A stretch of DNA of 64,000 bases, from positions 14,107,054-14,171,053 of the forward strand of contig NC_133101.1 of the NCBI RefSeq assembly GCF_022965805.1. The letters run 5' to 3'. Positions 25,024 through 36,287 of this stretch are shown in pieces. The translations under genes and the position numbers were made by a program. How positions within the stretch are numbered: position 1 is the first letter of the stretch; the number at the start of each line of letters is the position of its first letter. The DNA is from Primulina eburnea. Taxonomy: Eukaryota > Streptophyta > Magnoliopsida > Lamiales > Gesneriaceae. The notes under the pieces were generated by a model. It was not told the origin of the DNA, searched no databases, and saw only the letters and a program-made list of their open reading frames with translations.

Positions 25024-27157
25024 ATGCCTCCTCGAAGAGCAGCAGTTCCTCTACGACCATTAGCGCCAGAACAGGGGAGCACATCCGGAGATCCTATGGA
25101 TGTTACGGCGACCCCTATGGAGACGTTACTGAAGCGATTCCAGTCATTCCGACCACCGAACTTAAAGGGTACAGAAAATGCAATTGAATGCGAAAGCTGG
25201 TTGGAGGATATCGAGATGTTATTCAAGTCTCTAGGGTACAGTGACGAGAAGCGAGTGAAGCTCATTGGCCATCAACTGCAAGACATTGCTAAACATTGGT
25301 GGTTGAATATCAAAAGAGCACTAGAACAACGTGGCACTGAGATTGCATGGAAAGTGTTCAAGACCGAGTTCTATCAGCGATTCTTTCCTGTATCCTACCG
25401 TAAAGATAAAGGCGCTGAATTTGCAAACCTGAGGCAAGGGCAATTGAACATTGAAGAGTACGTTGCTAAATTTTCTTCTTTGCTTCGCTTTGCACCCCAT
25501 GTTTCAGGAAATGATGAGGCCATGGCAGATCAGTTTATAAATGGCCTGAATCCAGATATCTTTACGTTGGTCAATACTGGGAGACCTGATAATTTCTCGG
25601 ATGCATTGAATCGTGCCAAAGGAGCTGAAGCAGGATTGCTTAGGCAACGGAGTGCTCCGTACGTTGCACCGAGTCCGAGACCGCCACTACCTCCATCTCA
25701 AGTTCCTTCTCCTCGATTCGAAAGTGGTGGTAGCAGTAGTGGACGCAAAGATCAGTTGAAAGCAAAGGGCAAACAGTTTAAAAGGGCAGGGAGCAGTTCT
25801 TCGAGCTCCAGCGGGTCAAGACAGAGAGGTTTTGGCCAGAATTTAGAGGTGACGAGTGGATATTGCGGTACTTGTGAAGGTAAGCATGCCACAGAACAAT
25901 GTCAGGGAGTATTGGGTAAATGTAATATATGTAAGCAACCGGGACATTATGCCAAGGTCTGTCCTCAGAAAAGTGGTGCATCGAGATTTCAGGCTGCAGG
26001 GTCGTCTGCCTCAGTGACTCAGCCTGAGAGGCAAGCTTCATCGGTCCATTCCTTTCAGCCACCACCAGCACAGAACCAGCCTCGAGCCAGAGGTGGACAG
26101 CCAGGGAGTCAGCCTCAGAGACAACAGGCTCAGGTGTTTGCCTTAACTGAAGAGCAAGCACAGGATGCCCCAGATGATGTCATTGCAGGTAACTGTTCCC
26201 TTTGCGGTTATCCTGCTTATATATTGATAGATACGGGTGCATCGCATACATTCATATCAGAACGATTTGCATTATCGCATTCCTTGCCTGTTGAATTTTT
26301 GTTAGATGTCGTGTCTATTACTTCTCCGTTAGGCAGTGGTTTAATATCAGTCACTACGGCTAGACATTGTATCTTACAGTTTGACGGTCATGAACTTGAT
26401 CTAGATTGTATAGTACTTGGGCTAGCTGACTTTGATTGTATAGTGGGGATCGATATATTAACAAAGTATAGAGCCACAGTGGATTGTTTCCACAAGATTG
26501 TCAGATTCAGACCAGAAATGGCAGAAGAGTGGAAATTCTACGGAAAGGGTTCCAGATCTCGGATTCCCTTGATTTCAGCTTTGTCTATGAATAAGTTGCT
26601 GCAGAAAGGAGCAGATGGGTTCCTTGTGTACGCTGTAGATGTTCAGAAATCTAGCCCTACATTGGCAGATTTTCCAGTAGTACGGGAATTTGCAGATGTG
26701 TATCCAGAGGAGATTCCAGGGTTACCTCCGGTGCGAGAGGTAGATTTTAGTATTGATTTGATTCCAGGTACCACTCCTATTTCGAGAGCTCCGTATAGGA
26801 TGGCACCGATAGAGTTGAAAGAATTAAGGCACAGTTGGAAGATTTGCTAACCAAGGGATATATCAGACCTAGTGTATCTCCTTGGGGCGCTCCGGTACTT
26901 TTTGTGCGAAAGAAAGATGGAGCGATGCGGTTGTGTATAGATTACCGGAATTGAATAAGGCAACGATCAAGAACAAATATCCTTTGCCTAGAATTGATGA
27001 TCTATTTGATCAGTTGCAGGGATCCTCTGTGTATTCTAAGATTGACTTGCGATCCGGATATCATCAACTCAGAGTTCGAGATGTAGACATACCAAAGACA
27101 GCATTTCGAACCAGGTATGGACATTACGAATTTATTGTCATGCCTGTGCCAGAAGTG
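25024..27157 (+). pseudogene. gag-pol: gypsy gag-protease-RT, truncated
   Basis: Chromovirus-type (Tekay/Del-like) polyprotein starting at the ATG of MPPRRAAV. In order: Gag domain (about residues 60-190, IAKHWW), Ser-rich linker, two Cys/His clusters (CGTCEGKHATEQC and CNICKQPGHYAKVC), aspartic protease with LIDTGASHTFI near residue 400, and RT starting near 560 (APYRMAP). A one-base deletion near 26826 shifts the frame. RT continues in another frame ([27 protein letters not shown]) and stops abruptly after YEFIVMP at 27157, before the YVDD motif. Beyond that the sequence switches to opposite-strand integrase. Confidence 0.88.
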
Positions 27158-28719
27158 TGAAGTAAATCGGGGATCACGATCTGATACGATAGGACTTCGG
27201 CACTCATGTAATCTGACTACCTCTCGAACATTTATCCCGCCATCTGATCGTGTCGGTAAGTCATTCGGTACGGTGATGAAACAAGCTGATTTGGTCAATC
27301 TGTCGATTAACGACCCAAATCGCATCCAGCCTCGGGAAGATCGGGGTAACTTCGTCACAAAATCCATGGAAATGTGGTCCCATTTCCATTCAGGAATAGA
27401 CAAACTCTGAAGTAACCCTCCGGGCTTCTTCCTCCGGCCTTCACCTGTTGGCAGTTCAAGCATTTAGACACATACTCTGCGATGTCTGACTTCATCTGCT
27501 TCCACCAGAACTGGGTCTTCAGATCATTGTACATCTTCCTGCCATCAGGATGGATGCTGAACCGACTGCAGTGTGCTCGGACATAATCTGATGTCTCAAG
27601 TCTGAAACATCTGGCACTACGAGGCGGTTATGATGTATAAAACATGATCACGTACCTGATATTCTGATACATGTCCTGTTCTGACCATCTGAATCATCTT
27701 TGCACATTCTGATCGGTTGTTGGGCTTTTGATCCTCTGATCAAATCGGGCTCAACTTGAAGCAGTAAGTCGTAGTGGCCTCCTGTCTGTATCAAATTCTA
27801 ATCCAGAGAAACAGCAATTTTTCACGAGTTTGGTAACACCTATCGTCGATAAGGATAAGGCACATACCTTTCGACTCAAGGCGTCTGCCGCTGCATTTGA
27901 CTTCCCCGGATAATATTTGATCTCGCAATCAAAATCTTTTAACAGATCAAGCCATCTACGCTGTCTCATATTCAACTCTGACTGAGGAAAACAGGTACTG
28001 AGGCTTTTATGGTCGGAATAGATCTCGAATTTCTCGCCATAAAGATAATGACGCCAAATCTTCAGTGCAAATACGATAGCCGCCAATTCAAGATCATGAA
28101 TGGGTATCGAGTCTCGTGAGTCTTCAACTTTCTTGAGGCATATGCGCACATGACCTGCTGCATAAGAATACATCCCAAACCTCTGTGAGAGGCATCACAA
28201 TATACAACGAAATCACCCGTACCTGAAGGAATCATCAAGACAGGTGCACTGGTCAATTTTTTCTTCAATTCTAGAAAGCAGACTCCATCCTCAGACCATA
28301 TGAATGGCGCATTCTTCTGTGTCAATTGGGTGATGGCTTGGCAATACGGGAGAAGTCTTGGATGAATGTCTATAGATCTGCTAGACCCATGAAACTGCGT
28401 ATTTCTGGCACCGAAGTCGGTCTCGGCCAATTAATCACAGCTTCCACTTACTCGGATCTACAGAAATACCATCTCCAGATATGATATGTCCCAAAATGAC
28501 AACTCGATTCAACCAAAACTACACTTTGACAATTTGGCATACAATCTCTCATTTCTCAGTGTCTGCAACACAATCCTGAGAGTTCTGTATGCTCAGTTCT
28601 GTTCTTAGAATACCCCAGAATGTCGTCGATAAAGACAATAACAAAATCATCCAAATACCTCTGAAAGATTTGATTCACAATCCATAAATACCGCAGGAGC
28701 ATTTGTTAAACCAAAAGGC
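27158..28719 (-). pseudogene. pol: Inverted gypsy pol piece: RT end, RNase H, integrase core
   Basis: Read on the minus strand it begins beside the N gap with [11 protein letters not shown] of RT. It then shows the RT connection (APVLMIPSG..FVVYCDASHRGLGCILMQ), Ty3-type RNase H (YSDHKSLSTCF, RRWLDLLKDFDCEIKYYPGK, ADALSRK) and the integrase core (WDHISMDFVTKLP and [14 protein letters not shown]). Several frameshifts separate the parts. It stops at 27158 about 22 bases short of where the integrase tail at 22783 takes up. The RT starts at the codon where the plus-strand RT at 27157 breaks off. Confidence 0.85.
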
Positions 28720-28819
28720 NNNNNNNNNNNNNNNNNNNNNNNNNNNNNNNNNNNNNNNNNNNNNNNNNNNNNNNNNNNNNNNNNNNNNNNNNNNNNNNNN
28801 NNNNNNNNNNNNNNNNNNN
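28720..28819. other. Assembly gap (100 N)
   Basis: Exactly 100 unknown bases, a conventional scaffold gap. Left of it is gypsy RT; right of it is the last exon of a host gene. Its true length is unknown. Confidence 0.99.
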
Positions 28820-28821
28820 AT

Positions 28822-28888
28822 TCAAGGTTTAAGCCATGGAGACGGCCCTGCTTCACTTTCTTCGAAGAGCAAGGCTAACTCCATATTT
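28822..28888 (-). CDS. Host gene, putative last exon
   Basis: On the minus strand an ATTTAG acceptor is followed by an open stretch encoding NMELALLFEESEAGPSPW and ending in TGA at 28822-28824. Its phase (one base completing a codon) fits the exon at 41861-41893, which ends with two bases of a codon. I do not recognise the protein. The sequence beyond the stop is lost in the N gap. The 280 bases between this exon and the Tat element (28889-29170) look like AT-rich intron. Confidence 0.5.
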
Positions 28889-29170
28889 CTAAATCTCTCC
28901 AAAATTTAGAATTTCCTCTCCACGTAAAATTTATCCAACAAATGACAGATTACCGTGGGATAATTTAGCAAGGGAAAATAAAAGAAATTCATATTTAGTT
29001 AATTTTTGCTTCTACTATACCATCACAAGGCACTAATGGAATGATGAGCCAATGATCTTAGAATACGAAATAAAGATCATAATTCAAAACAAACATAGAA
29101 CAAACCAAGACTATTCATAGAACCGAATATATCAAACAAGAAGTAAAAAAAAAGGTTTTTGAAGCCATAC

Positions 29171-29513
29171 TGATACCCCAGGGATGTGCCCATCAAGATC
29201 TGGCCCAAACTCCTGGCCCATATCTAAGGCCCACAGGTTAAGGCCCACAGGTGACCCAGATATTCTCCTATAAATACCAGGTTCGAGTGTTCAGTTTAGT
29301 CATTCACTATATTGTTTTCAGCAGCGCCCTTAGCTGCTACCCTCATATATCCTCAGTCACTGACTTGAGCGTCGGAGGGGCTACGCCAGGACACCCTCCT
29401 GGCCCCCTTCTAACGATCCTATTTGTGATTTTCAGGCCCAGGGTGATTTCAAAGCCCACGTCTGAACTAGTGACGCTTGCGTGGATCGGACCCTAGATTT
29501 CCCGTGAGTATCA
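29171..29513 (+). repeat. Tat element 5' LTR (343 bp)
   Basis: Runs from TGATACCCC to GAGTATCA. Contains a TATAAATA box (about 29271) followed by the likely R region. Confidence 0.92.
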
Positions 29514-29514
29514 C

Positions 29515-29531
29515 TTGGCGCCGTCTGTGGG
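29515..29531 (+). other. Tat element primer binding site
   Basis: TTGGCGCCGTCTGTGGG follows the LTR almost directly; this sequence is typical of plant Tat-type gypsy elements. I do not assign the tRNA. Confidence 0.75.
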
Positions 29532-29554
29532 AATACTTGAGTTGAGACGTAGAG

Positions 29555-31020
29555 ATGATAGGCAGGAGAGGAAGTAGAAGAGCTACCTCAGCATCATCGC
29601 GTCCTCAGGGGGACCGAACAGTCTCATGTTGAGACAAGACATGAACAACCGCGTCTGGAGATGAGATAGGAACAACCTCGTCAAGAGACAAGAACTGAGC
29701 AGCCCCGTCACGAGACGAGGGTTGAGCAAACCCGTCCTAATGAGAACGTGGGAAACTTGACCTTGGAACAGTTGGGCCAATTCATCACCCGTACAGTGGA
29801 TGAGGCCATGAGGAGGAACCAAGAGTCCATGGGTGCTGGGGAACAGGCCCCCCATCAGGAGCGTGAGGAAAATGTTGAAGTCCACCAGAGTAGGGTGGAG
29901 GAGACACAACCCATACAAAGTGGAGAGATTAGTAAGATGGAGGAGATGTGGAAGGAGATACGGAGGTTGAGGAAGCAGGTAGGGAGTAGGGCGCCGGTAC
30001 CCAAGAAAGGGAGCCCTTTTTCACTAGCCATATTGGAGGAAGGGCTTCCTCCTAATTTCCGATAGTCAAATGTTGGAGAGTATGATGGACATACGGACCC
30101 CGAGGAATACTTGGGGAGATTTGAAAATGCGGCGTTGTTGCATCAGTACTCAGATGGAGTCAGGTGCAGGGTGTTTCTGGGCACGTTGGTGAGGTCAGCC
30201 CAGCAATGGTTTAATACCCTGCAGCCCAACTCCATACAGTCTTTCGAGGATTTTGCTACAGCTTTCTTGCACCGATTTGCCAGCAGCAAGAGGCACCAGA
30301 AAAATTATCTGAGCCTGTTTGTGATGAAGCAGCAGGAGGCGGAAACTTTGCGAGAATTTGTCTAGCGCTTCAACAGTGCAGCGCTAGAAATACCAGCGGC
30401 TACTCCGGACATAATGATAAGTGCCTTTACACAATGACTAAGGGGAGGAGAGTTTTTTAAGTCACTGGTCAAGAAGCCTCCATCGAGCTATGATGATTTG
30501 TTGGCTCGAGCTGAGAAATATGTAAACTTGGAGGATGCTCAACGGTACAGAAGGATGGAAAACCGACCCGGAGGAAGTTGGGTGGAGGGAGCCGAGAGAG
30601 GTGGAAAGAAGAGGGGTGCAGGGGATAGAGTTTGAGGACAAAACCAGAGGTAGAGGACAATTCTCATCACATGTTCATCTAAATAGGAGTCGGGATAAGG
30701 TGATGGAAGTGAGGGAGTCGGGGGAGAGGGGGGAGAAGTCACAGAGGGTTGAGAGCAGTGCTCGGCCTCCGCCGTGGGGTAGACTAGAAGGGTCCTCATC
30801 CGGGAGTGAGCTGAGATCTTGCCCGTCTTCTAGGCGAGGTCGAGGCCCTCCATGGATACATCCGAGGATCGAAGAGCCGAGGAGAGAGGGTCGAGGTCAG
30901 GATGTCCCTCGGGAGCCCGCTGAACCGAGGAGGGGAGCGAATGAGGATAACCACCCCACGATAGGGATGATTCATATGATCTCGGGGGTGCTACTGATGG
31001 GGATTCCGGACGAGCACTGA
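29555..31020 (+). pseudogene. gag: Tat element gag, multiply broken
   Basis: Gag-like protein starting near the ATG at 29555, with a repeated Arg/Glu/Gln-rich N-terminus and a Retrotrans_gag domain (EYLGRFENAALLHQYSDG, AQQWFNTLQP, FLHRFASSKR). Nonsense codons interrupt it at about 30063 (TAG), 30363 (TAG) and 30437 (TGA). At the two TAG sites family context suggests an original CAG. Further frameshifts occur near 30620, and a G-run near 30985 appears one G short of the frame that joins pol. The C-terminal half is Arg-rich and probably binds RNA. No clear zinc knuckle was seen. Confidence 0.75.
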
Positions 31021-31037
31021 AGACGCATGGGAGGAGG

Positions 31038-34000
31038 TTGGAGAATTTCGAAATATCGAGGAGTGCAAACTTACCCCAGGATCCTGTCATCAGTTTTGGA
31101 CCGGATGACTTCCGAGGCGTTGTGGCTCCTCATAACGATGCCTTGGTGGTAACAGCCATCGTTGCCAATTATGATGTGGCACGAATTTTTATTGATAATG
31201 GAAGCTCTGTTAATATCCTGTTCAATAGCACTCTGGATCAGATGACGGTGGAAGGATTTGAGTTTGAGTCAATCTCCACTCCTCTATATGGATTTGCAGG
31301 ACATGCTATCCCGCCGCTCGGCCAAATTGTCCTTCCTCTATCTTTGGGACATGAGCCTCGGCGGGTAACAAAGATGACGACATTTACTGTAGTGGACACC
31401 CCATCCGCTTATAATGGAATTCTGGGGCGACCAGCCTTAAAGGATTTCAGAGCTGTAGCGTCCACCTATCATCAGAAGTTGAAGTTTCCTGTAGGGAAGG
31501 AGGTTGGAGTCTTGTGCGGGGACCAGAGGGTCGCACGTCGATGTTATGAAGGGATAGTGAAAGAAGAGGGGAAGAGGGCACGTGTGGAGGTTAATATGAT
31601 TAGAAGGGGGCGAAGCGGGTTGCCCGTAGTAGTGAGGGAAGTTCATGAGGTGATGGATGAGAAGCCGGAGATCGTGACATTGGGGCCCGACAAGAAGACG
31701 CTAAGAATAGCCCCTGACCTTGACCCAGAGGTAAGGGAAAAACTTATTACTTGTTTACAAGCTAATCTCAACAGGTTCGCTTGGTCAGCCCAAGAACTCA
31801 CAGGGACGAGTCCAGATGTAGCAGAACATCGGTTAAACATCTTACCGAATTCTCGTCCTGTGAAGCAGAAGAAAAGACACTTCGGGCCCGAGAAAGACAT
31901 GGTTATAAAGAAGGAGGTGGGAGAGTTGCTCAGTGCTGGACACATTCGAGAGGTACAATTTCCTACTTGGCTCTTGAATGTCGTTCTTGTTCCGAAAAGT
32001 TCAGGAAAATGGAGGATGTATGTCGACTTCAGAGATCTCAACAAGGCATGTCCTAAAGATTGTTATCCTCTGCCTCAGATAGATCAGTTGGAGGACTCCA
32101 CAGCCGGACATCAGTATTTGTGCATGCTAGACGCTTATCAGGGGTACCATCAAATCCCCTTGGCTGTGGAGGATCAGGATAAAGTGAATTTCATCACTTC
32201 TGAAGGAACTTTCTGTTACGTGGTCATGCCCTTCGGACTCAAAAATGCCGGAGCCACGTATCAGCGATTGATGGATAAAGTCTTTTCTAAGCAGGTGGGG
32301 AGGAATGTGGAAGTGTATGTAGATGACATCATGGTAAAGTCTAAAGATTCAGCCCTGCTCATACCTGACTTAATGGAGACCTTTTCCACCCTCAGGTACT
32401 ATGGGCTGAAGTTGAACCCTCAGAAGTGTATATTTGGAGTGAGGAGTGGGAAGTTTCTGGGCTATATGGTGACAGAGAGGGGGATTGAGGCTAACCCTGA
32501 GAAAGTTCAAGCTATCCAAGATATGGTCTCTCCTCGGGGTCAAAGATGTTCAGCAGTTGACAGGGAGGATTGCTGCGCTGGCACGTTTTATCTCGAGGTC
32601 CGCCACAGGAGCTTACCCTTCTTCCGGACCTTACGAAAAGCAAAAAAATTTGAATGGAGGCCGGATTGCGAGAAGGCTTTCACAGAATTGAAGGAGTACC
32701 TGGCTGAGCTTCCCGTCCTGGCCAAACCGGCAACGGGTGAGCCTTTATGGGTATATTTATCCGCTACTGAAGGGGCTGTGAGTTCAGTCCTTGTTAAGCT
32801 GGATGGATCAGTTCAGCAGCCGGTGTACTATGTTTCGCATGCACTTAAAGGGGTAGAGATCCGATACTCAGGGTTGGAAAAATTGGCTTTGGCTTTGGTA
32901 ATGACAGCAAGATGCTTGAGGCCCTACTTCCTATCCCATCCGATTGTGGTGCTCACCAACAGTCCATTGGGCAGAATCCTAACTCATTCGGATATGTCTG
33001 GCCGCTTGATCAAGTGGACTACTGAGCTAGGGGAGTATGACATCCAGTATGAGCCAAGAACATCTATTAAAGCACAAGCCTTAGCCGATTTTCTGGCCGA
33101 GACCGTGCATCTTGAAAATGAAGACCCTTGGAAGGTATATGTTGATGGTTCATCTTCTAGAGAGGAAAGCGGGGTGGGAGTGGTACTGATTTCACCAGCT
33201 GGGGAGGAAGTGAAGTTGACAGTTAGGTTGGATTTTCGGGCATCCAACAATGAGGCAGAATACGAGGCTGTGTTGGCAGGACTGCGAGCAGCCAGAAACG
33301 TGGGAGCTAATCGGGTACTTATCTTTTCTGACTCACAGTTGGTAGCACAGCAGATGAAGGGAACGTATGATGTGAAAGATGAGAAACTTATTGAGTATGC
33401 TCAAGAGGTGGACAGAGTCAGAGAGAAATTCATGGAGATCACATTTGAACAGATCCCCAGGAAAGAAAATGAAAAAGCAGACACTCTAGCAAAAATAGCT
33501 GGGACAATGGGAAGCTGGAAGACTAGAGATGTGGTATTTCAAATTGAACTCACACCTCAAACGAGTTCACCCACAGTTGAACAGGAGGAGGAGGATTGGA
33601 GAACTGCTATACTTGATTACTTGAAGGAGAGAAAACTTCCTGCTGACCCTAGGGAGGCTCGTAAGTTGAAGTTAAAATGTTCACACTATGTAATGGTGGG
33701 GGACGTGTTGTTTAGAACATCTTTTGCAGGACCGCTCCTTTGGTGTTTGAGTTACCGAGAGGCTGATTATGTGCTCCGAAAAGTTCATGAGGGGTGTTGT
33801 GGAAATCATTTGGGAGCTTATGCATTGGCGAGGAAGGTGCTCCTCACCGGTTATTCTTGGCCCTCAGTGCTACATGATGCTCAAGAGTTAGTGATGTCTT
33901 GTGATAGTTGTCAACTTCATGCGCGGTTGAATCACCGACCGGCCGCGATGATGAAGGCTGTCACGACCGCCTGTCCCTTTGACCAGTGGGGAATGGATAT

Positions 34001-34817
34001 CGTGGGAACTTTTCCTATAGCTCCTGCTCAGAAAAAATTCCTACTGGTAGCTGTTGATTATTTTTCAAAATGGGTGGAAGCAGAGCCTTTGGCCATAATC
34101 ACTGAGAATGACGTCCTGAAATTCTTGTGGAAGAGTATAGTATGCAGGTACGGGGTACCTAGGAGGCTGATATCCGATAATGGGAGACAATTCCAAGGGG
34201 CTAAAATTGAAGCTTGGTGTAAAGAAATGAAGATCCAACAGGTCTTTACCTCTGTAGCTTACCCGCAGAGTAATGGCCAGGTGGAGGTGACTAATCGGAC
34301 GCTGGTGCAGGGTCTGAAAGTTCGACTGAGCAAAGCTAAAAGCAATTGGGTGGATGAGCTACCAAGTGTCTTATGGGCATACCGAACCACTCCAAGAGAA
34401 GGAACCAAAGAAACTCCTTTCGGTTTGGTTTATGGTACTGAAGCAGTGCTCCCGGCTGAGATCGGGTTGGAATCGGCGAGGGTGATGTTTTATGACGAGG
34501 ACAATGGTGCGAGACGCGCTACTGACCTTGATCTGTTGGAGGGAAAGAGAGAGTCTGCCAGCATTCAATTGGAATCTTATAAGAACCGCATTGCACAGTC
34601 TTATAATCGGAGAGTCGTGCAGAGAAACTTTCAGGTGGGTGATTTGGTCCTGAGGAAGGTGCAAGAAGAGCAGAGGGGAAAATTGGACCCAAAGTGGGAG
34701 GGTCCCTTCAAGGTGGTCGAGAGGCTGAGCTCTGGAGCCTATTACTTAGAGAATGCGCAAGGCAAAGCTTTGAAGAGGCCTTGGAATGCTTATCACCTTA
34801 GGAAGTATTATTCTTGA
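31038..34817 (+). CDS. pol: Tat element pol (protease, RT, RNase H, second RNase H, integrase)
   Basis: Long open frame of about 1259 codons; the true start is probably shared with gag upstream. Protease active site IDNGSSVNIL near residue 50. RT with DFRDLNKACPKDCYPLP and catalytic YVDDI near 427. A Ty3-type RNase H follows whose first catalytic Asp position reads VYLSATEG, so it looks dead. Near 700 a second RNase H retains D-E-D-D (VDGSS, NEAEYE, FSDSQL, KADTLAK). Integrase has the HHCC zinc finger (about 915-960) and D,D-35-E core (GMDIVG, SDNGRQF, NGQVEVTNRT). No chromodomain. About 32541-32610 is read in a shifted frame (see findings). A stop follows at 34817. Confidence 0.9.
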   Translation: MENFEISRSANLPQDPVISFGPDDFRGVVAPHNDALVVTAIVANYDVARIFIDNGSSVNILFNSTLDQMTVEGFEFESISTPLYGFAGHAIPPLGQIVLPLSLGHEPRRVTKMTTFTVVDTPSAYNGILGRPALKDFRAVASTYHQKLKFPVGKEVGVLCGDQRVARRCYEGIVKEEGKRARVEVNMIRRGRSGLPVVVREVHEVMDEKPEIVTLGPDKKTLRIAPDLDPEVREKLITCLQANLNRFAWSAQELTGTSPDVAEHRLNILPNSRPVKQKKRHFGPEKDMVIKKEVGELLSAGHIREVQFPTWLLNVVLVPKSSGKWRMYVDFRDLNKACPKDCYPLPQIDQLEDSTAGHQYLCMLDAYQGYHQIPLAVEDQDKVNFITSEGTFCYVVMPFGLKNAGATYQRLMDKVFSKQVGRNVEVYVDDIMVKSKDSALLIPDLMETFSTLRYYGLKLNPQKCIFGVRSGKFLGYMVTERGIEANPEKVQAIQDMVSPRGQRCSAVDREDCCAGTFYLEVRHRSLPFFRTLRKAKKFEWRPDCEKAFTELKEYLAELPVLAKPATGEPLWVYLSATEGAVSSVLVKLDGSVQQPVYYVSHALKGVEIRYSGLEKLALALVMTARCLRPYFLSHPIVVLTNSPLGRILTHSDMSGRLIKWTTELGEYDIQYEPRTSIKAQALADFLAETVHLENEDPWKVYVDGSSSREESGVGVVLISPAGEEVKLTVRLDFRASNNEAEYEAVLAGLRAARNVGANRVLIFSDSQLVAQQMKGTYDVKDEKLIEYAQEVDRVREKFMEITFEQIPRKENEKADTLAKIAGTMGSWKTRDVVFQIELTPQTSSPTVEQEEEDWRTAILDYLKERKLPADPREARKLKLKCSHYVMVGDVLFRTSFAGPLLWCLSYREADYVLRKVHEGCCGNHLGAYALARKVLLTGYSWPSVLHDAQELVMSCDSCQLHARLNHRPAAMMKAVTTACPFDQWGMDIVGTFPIAPAQKKFLLVAVDYFSKWVEAEPLAIITENDVLKFLWKSIVCRYGVPRRLISDNGRQFQGAKIEAWCKEMKIQQVFTSVAYPQSNGQVEVTNRTLVQGLKVRLSKAKSNWVDELPSVLWAYRTTPREGTKETPFGLVYGTEAVLPAEIGLESARVMFYDEDNGARRATDLDLLEGKRESASIQLESYKNRIAQSYNRRVVQRNFQVGDLVLRKVQEEQRGKLDPKWEGPFKVVERLSSGAYYLENAQGKALKRPWNAYHLRKYYS

Positions 34818-34939
34818 TTCTGTCATCGATGTATTTTATTTCCTGATTTTTCCTATGTAATCCATTGGAATTCAATAAAATAAAGTTCTTCCTTTTAGTT
34901 CATGAATGTTGTTGTATTGTGAGAGTGATAAAATAATTT

Positions 34940-36085
34940 TATTTTCCTACTAAGGCATCGCCTAGTAGAGGAGCAGAGTGAAGAAAAAAAATTTTATTTT
35001 CCTACTAAGGCATCACCTAGTAGAGGAGCAGAGGAGAAGAAAAATTTTATTTTCCTACTAAGGCAGCGCCTAGTAGAGGAGCAGAGTGAAGAAGAAAAAT
35101 TTTATTTTCTTGCTAAGGTATCAGCTAGCAGAGGAGTTAGAGGTTGAGGGTGTTGATTTTTATTTGCCTGCTAAGGTATGACCTAGCAGAGGAGTTAGAG
35201 TGTGGTAACGTTGATTTCTATTTTCCTGCTAAGGTACTACCTGGCAGAGGAGTTAGAGGTTCAGGGTGTTGATTTTTATTTTCCTGTTAATGTATGACCT
35301 AGCAGAGGAGTTAGAGTGTGATAACGTTGATTTCTATTTTCCTGCTAAGGTACTACCTGGCAGAGGAGTTAGAGGGTGGAGGTGATGAACTTTATTTTCC
35401 TGCTCAGCTGTCACCAAGCAGAGGAGTTAGAGTGTGGTTATGTTGATTTTTATTTTCCTGCTTAGGTGTCACCTAGCAGAGGAGTTAGAGGGTGGTGGGG
35501 TTGAATTTTATTTTCCTGCTAAGGTCCTACCTGGCAGAGGAGTTAGAGGGTAAAGGTGATGAATTTTTATTTTCCTGCTGAGGTATTATCTAGCAGAGGA
35601 GTTAGATGGTGAAGGTGTTGGTTTTTATTTTCCTGCTCAGGTGTCGCCTAGCAGAGGATTTAGAGCGTGGTGACGTTAATTTTTATTTTCCTGCTGAGGT
35701 ATTATCTAGCAGAGGAGTTAGAGGGTGAAGGTGTTGATTTTTATTTTCCTGCTCAGGTGTCGCCTAGCAGAGGAGTTAGAGCGTGGTGACGTTGATTTTT
35801 ATTTTCCTGTTGAGGTATTGCCTAGCAGAGGAGTTAGAAGGTGAAGGTGTTGATTTTTATTTTTCTGCTGAGGTATTACCTAGCAGAGGAGTTAGACGGT
35901 GAAGGTGTTGATTTTTATTTTCCTGCTCAGGTGTCACCTAGCAGAGGAGTTAGAGCGTGGTGACGTTGATTTTTATTTCCTGCTCAGGTGTTACCTAGCA
36001 GAGGAGTTAGAGGGTGATGGTGTTGATTTTTATTTGCCTGCTAAGGTATCACCTAGCAGAGGAGTTAGAGGGTGGGGATTTTATT
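34940..36085 (+). repeat. 58-bp hairpin minisatellite, about 20 units
   Basis: About twenty tandem units of 52-59 bases sit between pol and the antisense gene. Each contains an inverted repeat of the form CCTGCTAAGG ... CCTAGCAGAGG with a 4-6 base loop, followed by GAGTTAGAG and TTTTATTTT. The first three units use CTACT/AGTAG stems, the later ones mostly CTGCT/AGCAG. Units 12-15 alternate in pairs, hinting at a 116-base higher-order repeat. Confidence 0.92.
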
Positions 36086-36287
36086 TGCCCTAGCGGGTTA
36101 ATAATATCCGATATAAACTCGGAATAAATCATAAATGCGATTGCAAAATACTCAATGTTGCGTAAAACGAGTTCGTACATGCCGAAAGTGTGCAAAAGGA
36201 AATAACCAAATGTAAACGTCGCAAAAGTTGCATAGTTCTACGGAAAGTAAAGCAATGCAGAAAATAGCATAAATAAAGGAGTTCGAT

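Noticed and set aside
27002..27463. 153-codon minus-strand frame read as one protein
   Set aside because: Its last part crosses the 27157 joint into the complement of the plus-strand RT; only the portion above 27158 is integrase.
35899..36093. 64-codon frame with repeated AEELE units
   Set aside because: Chance translation of the 58-bp minisatellite.
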